Shown here one piece after another: positions 60,138 to 64,000 of a stretch of 64,000 nt of DNA. Origin of the DNA: Bacteroidaceae bacterium (GTDB lineage Bacteria; Bacteroidota; Bacteroidia; Bacteroidales; Bacteroidaceae). The notes below the pieces were generated by a model. That model ran no database searches. It saw only the letters and a program-made list of their open reading frames with translations, and was not told the DNA's origin. The position numbers were made by a program, and so were the translations under genes. How positions within the stretch are numbered: the stretch's first letter is position 1; every line of letters starts with the position of its first letter. Location: assembly GCA_017546785.1 (NCBI GenBank), contig JAFYRW010000046.1, positions 34,675-98,674 of the forward strand, given 5' to 3'.

Positions 60138-61781
60138 TTAATATTCGAAACTGCTGCCTCCCAAAAACTCTCTTATAACAGAGGTTGGCGGCAGTTCTTT
60201 GTCCTGCAAAGGTACAATATATTTCATAAATTTCAATAATCGGCGAGCCACCGAGTATTCCGGAATATTCTGCGGCACGTCACGCAATAGAGGCTCAACG
60301 TGCGGCTTAAGCACCGCAAGTTCGTAGAGCAGTGCCGAATTGAACATTACGTCGGCATTCTCCTGATAGGGGAAAATCCACTGCTCCTCGCCCTCGCGCA
60401 CATTGGGCCACTGCCTTATTGTCTCAACAGCCGAATAGCCGCGATATTTATAGTCGCGCAATATACGGCGCAACAGACGATTGTCGGATGTAGGAATATA
60501 ATTATGATAATCGAGCTTTATGGATGTCAGTGCCGATACATAAACGCGATATTTGTCCGACTCGGGAATCTGCTCGGTGAGCATAGGGTTAAGACCGTGC
60601 GTTCCCTCAATCACAAGCACCATCTGAGAGGTCAGCTTAAACTTCTTACCTGTAAATTCGCGCTTGCCTGTCTGGAAATTATATCGCGGGATATCAACCT
60701 CTTCTCCGGCAAGAATGCGGGTGAGCGTTGCATTGAAATAGGGAAGGTCGATAGAGTATATAGACTCAAAATCGTAGTCGCCATTCTCTTTGCGCGGAGT
60801 ATCGCAACGGTTCAGAAAAAAGTCGTCGAGAGATATTGCATAGGGCTTTAGTCCGCAAGCTATAAGATGCACGCTCAGGCGCTTGCTTGTGGTTGTCTTT
60901 CCCGACGAAGAGGGGCCGGCAATAAGTATCACCCGCGCGTTACGCTCCTTAATCTCATCGGCAATAAAAGATATTCGCTTCTCCTGCAGAGCCTCCGACA
61001 CATTCACAAGGGCTACTCCGTAGCCGCTAAGCACCGCCTTGTTAAAGTCGCCTATAGTCTCAACACCCATAAGCTGATGCCATCGCAGACGTTCGGTAAA
61101 GCGCTCCTGCAATTTTGTCTGTTCGACCTTATCCTCCAACGACATTGGACAATCCTTATCGGGGATTCTCAGCAGTACACCCTCGCCAAACTTTTCAATC
61201 TCAAATAGCTTGATGTATGCTGTACTAGGCAAAAGGCCGCCATAATAAAAGTCAATATAATTGTCGAGGATATAATAGCTTGCATAAAGGTCGCCGTAAG
61301 TCTCAAGCTGACGAACCTTGTCGGTGCGCCCTATTTCGGAAAAGACCTTTATGGCCTCTTGTGTGTGACACTCCACACGTTGGAAAGGAATATCGCGGGC
61401 TATTATATCGAGCATTGCATCGCGCACGGCATCAACCTCTTTTTCGGTAAGTTCAGTCTCCATACGGCAATAGTACCCGTTGGAGATTGGATTCTCCAAT
61501 CGCACCACACGCCCAGGGAAAAGTTCGTGCATTGCCTTCATCATCACAAAGGTAAGCGAACGGACATATATACGCATACCATCGTCCGAGGTGATATTAA
61601 GAAACTCAATGTCCTTTGAAAGATAGACTCTATAGGTGAGTCCCACGACCTCGTTGTTCACTCGCGCTGCAACAGGGCCGTACGGCAAATTAAGATTAAG
61701 GGCGTTGTAAATATCAACCAAAGAGGAGCCTTTGGGACATTCATAGCTCTCGTTACTGTTCTTGCAGAATATCTTAATCAT
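60138..61781 (-). CDS. Nucleoside kinase with TGS-like N-terminus (uridine kinase type)
   Basis: A 547-residue protein: an N-terminal TGS/ubiquitin-like domain (about 1-60), a threonyl-tRNA synthetase second-additional-like domain (YYGGLLPSTAYIKLFEIEKF around 180), and a P-loop kinase domain from about 285 (ILIAGPSSSGKTTTSKRL, AISLDDFF, VLVIEGTHGLNPML). This architecture is found in Bacteroidetes and Clostridia; the substrate is thought to be a nucleoside. A TATTTTCG box lies upstream. It is the first gene of the rpoN transcript. Confidence 0.9.
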   Translation of the reverse strand: MIKIFCKNSNESYECPKGSSLVDIYNALNLNLPYGPVAARVNNEVVGLTYRVYLSKDIEFLNITSDDGMRIYVRSLTFVMMKAMHELFPGRVVRLENPISNGYYCRMETELTEKEVDAVRDAMLDIIARDIPFQRVECHTQEAIKVFSEIGRTDKVRQLETYGDLYASYYILDNYIDFYYGGLLPSTAYIKLFEIEKFGEGVLLRIPDKDCPMSLEDKVEQTKLQERFTERLRWHQLMGVETIGDFNKAVLSGYGVALVNVSEALQEKRISFIADEIKERNARVILIAGPSSSGKTTTSKRLSVHLIACGLKPYAISLDDFFLNRCDTPRKENGDYDFESIYSIDLPYFNATLTRILAGEEVDIPRYNFQTGKREFTGKKFKLTSQMVLVIEGTHGLNPMLTEQIPESDKYRVYVSALTSIKLDYHNYIPTSDNRLLRRILRDYKYRGYSAVETIRQWPNVREGEEQWIFPYQENADVMFNSALLYELAVLKPHVEPLLRDVPQNIPEYSVARRLLKFMKYIVPLQDKELPPTSVIREFLGGSSFEY

Positions 61782-61943
61782 AAGATTGAATTTTGGTTGC
61801 TCCGATGCGAAAATAGAAAAAAAACGGACAATTCAACGTTAAAATTAACTATTTATTGTTTTTTATACTTTAATTTAAAAGTGGCTGTTGCACATAATAC
61901 AATATTTTAGTAATTTGCCGGCACTATAAAAAGCCTTAAAAGT

Positions 61944-62768
61944 ATGGAGAAGCAGGCGCAATACATTAAAAGCATAGAGATTGACTCATTGTGGAGCAAC
62001 CGTAAACATATATATTGGGAGCTTCGTCCCGATGTAAATATTCTTAGTGGCAGCAACGGTGTAGGCAAAAGCACCATCATAAACCGTTCGGCAAGGCAGC
62101 TAAAGATTATACGCGACCACCTTGTGACACGACAGCCCGAGGAGGGTGTACGATTCACATTCTACCCCGAGGATGCCACAGCAATACAGTTCGATGTTAT
62201 AAGCAGCATCGACCGTCCGGTGCTCAACAGCGAGCTTCTCGAAAAAATATCGGGAGCCGATATTCGCACCGAGCTCGACTGGCAGCTCTATCATCTGCAG
62301 CGTCGCTATCTTAACTATCAGGTGAATATTGGCAACCGCATAATAGCATTGCTCACCTCGGGTAACCCCGACGACCAGAGGCTGGCCACCGAACTAACAA
62401 AATCAAAGAAGATTTTTCAGGATCTTATCGACGAGCTTTTTGCACCCACAGCAAAGACAATAGTACGCGACAGCAACGAGATATTCTTCAACCAATATGG
62501 CGAGAAGATACCGCCCTACATTCTCTCTTCGGGCGAGAAGCAGCTATTGGTAATAATGCTCACTGCGCTTGTGCAGGAGAATCGTCCGGCAGTGCTCTTT
62601 ATGGACGAGCCCGAAATATCGCTGCACATTGAGTGGCAACAGAAGCTAATATCACTCATACGCACGCTGAACCCCAATGTCCAGATAATATTATGCACAC
62701 ACTCACCCGCAATAATAATGGACGGATGGATAGACGCCGTAACAGAGATTGAGGACATCACAAAATAG
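61944..62768 (+). CDS. ABC-type AAA ATPase of an ATPase/DUF4435 pair (AriA-like)
   Basis: A 274-residue ATPase with no membrane segment. Walker A is GSNGVGKS at 36-43, the signature is LSSGEKQLLVIM near 194, Walker B is AVLFMDEPEI with Asp221 and Glu222, and the switch His is in CTHSPAI (His253). The helical insert between Walker A and the signature is about 150 residues. The type is that of AAA_15/AAA_21 or OLD-like ATPases that partner with nucleases or effector proteins. It is followed after 8 bases by a DUF4435 gene. In the PARIS anti-phage system, AriA (ATPase) is encoded with AriB (DUF4435); this ATPase is shorter than AriA. Role is inferred from the pairing. Confidence 0.88.
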   Translation: MEKQAQYIKSIEIDSLWSNRKHIYWELRPDVNILSGSNGVGKSTIINRSARQLKIIRDHLVTRQPEEGVRFTFYPEDATAIQFDVISSIDRPVLNSELLEKISGADIRTELDWQLYHLQRRYLNYQVNIGNRIIALLTSGNPDDQRLATELTKSKKIFQDLIDELFAPTAKTIVRDSNEIFFNQYGEKIPPYILSSGEKQLLVIMLTALVQENRPAVLFMDEPEISLHIEWQQKLISLIRTLNPNVQIILCTHSPAIIMDGWIDAVTEIEDITK

Positions 62769-62776
62769 ATACAGCG

Positions 62777-63802
62777 ATGAAAAGACTCGCAGAATATCTT
62801 AATTCGGGATTCATAGAGGCAGCCAATGCCCTGCGTCCCAAAAGAGCCAGAACAATAATTGTCGCCTATGTAGAGAGCTACGACGACATTTCATTCTGGC
62901 GGACGGTATTCGATGAGTTCGAGAATGAGAAATTCCATTTCAAGGTAATGCTGCCTGCACGAGGCAAGCTCACAAAGGGCAAGAAGCAGGCAATGATGAA
63001 TATGCTCGGCAGTTCGGTAGGCAAGAATATGATTGCCTGCGTAGACAGCGACTACGATTATCTTATGCAGGGCGCCACAGAGTCCTCTCGACAACTCATA
63101 AACAACCCCTATGTGCTGCACACATACGCCTATGCAATAGAGAATCTCAAATGCTACTCTCAGGGGCTTAAAAGAATTTGCGTACAGAGTACCCTCAACG
63201 ACCTTGAGATTCTTGACTTTGTGTCGTTTATGAGCCTCTACTCAAAAATATGCTATCCTCTCTTCGTATGGAATATACTGCTCTATCGCAAGCACGATCT
63301 AAAGACTATGAGCATACAGAGATTCTGCGAGATTGTGCGCCTTACATCTTTTAATATAGACACTCCCGAGCACTCTCTAAAGCAGCTGTCGTTGCGCGTG
63401 AGTCATCATCTGACGCTGCTCGAGAAGAATATGCCCAATCTTTTACCCGAATATGAGGCTCTTAAGAGCGAATTCACACAATTGGGAATAAAAGAGGAAG
63501 AGACCTATTTTTACATACAGGGACACCATATTATGGACAGCGTGGTGCTACGAATGCTGGTACCCGTGTGCCGTCATCTGCGCAACAAACGCGAGACAGA
63601 GATTCAACGTTACGCCTGCCACCATCAGCAATATACGAACGAGTTGTCATCGTACCGACACAGCCAGTGCGACGTAAGCATAATGCTGCAGAAAAACACC
63701 AATTACAAGGAGGCTCCCCCCTACAAGCGTCTACAGCAGGATATACGCAATTTGTTGGATAGTCTGCAATTACATTCTCTTCCAGAAGACAGGAGCAAAT
63801 AG
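62777..63802 (+). CDS. DUF4435 protein (AriB-like, TOPRIM-like)
   Basis: A 341-residue protein. The N-terminal part carries a TOPRIM-like pattern: IIVAYVESYDDISFWR (Glu33) and NMIACVDSDYDYL (Asp90, Asp92), the acidic residues that bind metal in OLD, DnaG and AriB proteins. The remaining 240 residues are helical with no known motif. DUF4435 is the AriB domain of PARIS, where it acts as the toxic effector released on phage attack. Its 3' end overlaps the convergent trkH gene by 33 bases. I could not check whether AriB-specific residues beyond the TOPRIM core are kept. Confidence 0.85.
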   Translation: MKRLAEYLNSGFIEAANALRPKRARTIIVAYVESYDDISFWRTVFDEFENEKFHFKVMLPARGKLTKGKKQAMMNMLGSSVGKNMIACVDSDYDYLMQGATESSRQLINNPYVLHTYAYAIENLKCYSQGLKRICVQSTLNDLEILDFVSFMSLYSKICYPLFVWNILLYRKHDLKTMSIQRFCEIVRLTSFNIDTPEHSLKQLSLRVSHHLTLLEKNMPNLLPEYEALKSEFTQLGIKEEETYFYIQGHHIMDSVVLRMLVPVCRHLRNKRETEIQRYACHHQQYTNELSSYRHSQCDVSIMLQKNTNYKEAPPYKRLQQDIRNLLDSLQLHSLPEDRSK

Positions 63803-64000
63803 CAACAGCACAGCAAAAAACTCCAGTCGTCCCACAAGCATCTGGAAGCAGTAGAACCATTTAAGAGCATCGGGCAATGTAGCCATTGCATTCGCCGTAC
63901 AGTAGTTGCCTAATCCCGGACCCACATTACTCACACTCGAGAGCGAGAGTCCATAGGCATCTACAAGATTCAGTCCAAAGAACATATTTATAAATACGCC
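63770..64000 (-). CDS. trkH: TrkH family potassium uptake protein (N-terminal part outside window)
   Basis: Only the last 76 codons are visible; the frame is open to the window edge. The sequence GVFINMFFGLNLVDAYGLSLSSVSNVGPGLG matches the last selectivity-loop region of TrkH/Ktr channels, followed by a final helix (LVGRLEFFAVLLLFAPVFWK). TrkH is the membrane subunit for K+ uptake, with TrkA as its partner (not in view). It overlaps the DUF4435 gene tail to tail. Confidence 0.92.
   Translation of the reverse strand, partial: GVFINMFFGLNLVDAYGLSLSSVSNVGPGLGNYCTANAMATLPDALKWFYCFQMLVGRLEFFAVLLLFAPVFWKRM

Overview
The window is a stretch of core chromosome from a member of the order Bacteroidales; the family cannot be settled from sequence alone. 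The evidence is lineage-typical genes (DUF4271 next to hemD, the long ispG form, class III fructose-bisphosphatase, KorAB, FdtA-type cupin, SusC-like outer-membrane receptor) and promoters with the Bacteroidetes -7 box TAnnTTTG (seen upstream of rpsO, typA, tRNA-Gln, the FdtA cassette, pta and others). Most genes lack a Shine-Dalgarno sequence. No phage, insertion sequence or CRISPR array was seen.

Layout. 1-9.4 kb: end of a CCA-adding enzyme, a TolC-like protein, a Fur-type regulator, tRNA-Arg(CCT), a TPR protein, an AraC-type HTH protein with an AlkD-like protein, a second Fur regulator translationally coupled to purA, a membrane metallopeptidase and hisS. 9.4-14.2 kb: a lipoprotein, menA with a CPBP protease, and the acetate pathway pta-ackA; menA and pta are preceded by copies of a dispersed promoter-like repeat. 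14.5-17.9 kb (minus): efp, glycosyltransferase, radC, an Fe-S assembly factor and lpxH in one tightly packed operon. 18-27 kb: an outer-membrane receptor, korAB, a large multidomain sialidase and rpsO. 27.4-36.7 kb (plus): typA, a thioredoxin-fold lipoprotein, yifB, ahcY, a LOG protein, DUF4271, hemD, rnpA, yidD and a TatD-like hydrolase. 36.8-39.3 kb: an FdtA/acetyltransferase/DegT amino-sugar cassette. 39.4-40.5 kb: tRNA-Gln, hsp20 and a YtxH-like protein. 40.6-46 kb: porin with an inner-membrane permease-like protein, an acyltransferase with a dusB-like gene. 45.4-57.2 kb: U32 peptidase and LD-carboxypeptidase, then minus-strand operons (M28 cyclase/peptidase-SufE-TSCPD-FKBP; cysS; an ECF sigma factor; purE-ispG-acyltransferase; fbp). 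57.4-60.1 kb: an AT-rich orphan lipoprotein gene with a structured leader RNA, then rpoN behind a TGS-type nucleoside kinase. 61.9-64 kb: an ABC-type ATPase plus a DUF4435 protein, convergent with the end of trkH.

Most of the window is housekeeping. The parts that deserve attention are (i) the ATPase/DUF4435 pair, whose domain pairing matches the PARIS anti-phage system; (ii) an unrecognised structured RNA with a pseudoknot and mutually exclusive terminator pairing upstream of the orphan lipoprotein; (iii) three copies of a hairpin-promoter repeat whose stems covary; (iv) a possible sigma-54 promoter with two phased palindromes upstream of hsp20; and (v) an isolated 3-amino-sugar cassette.
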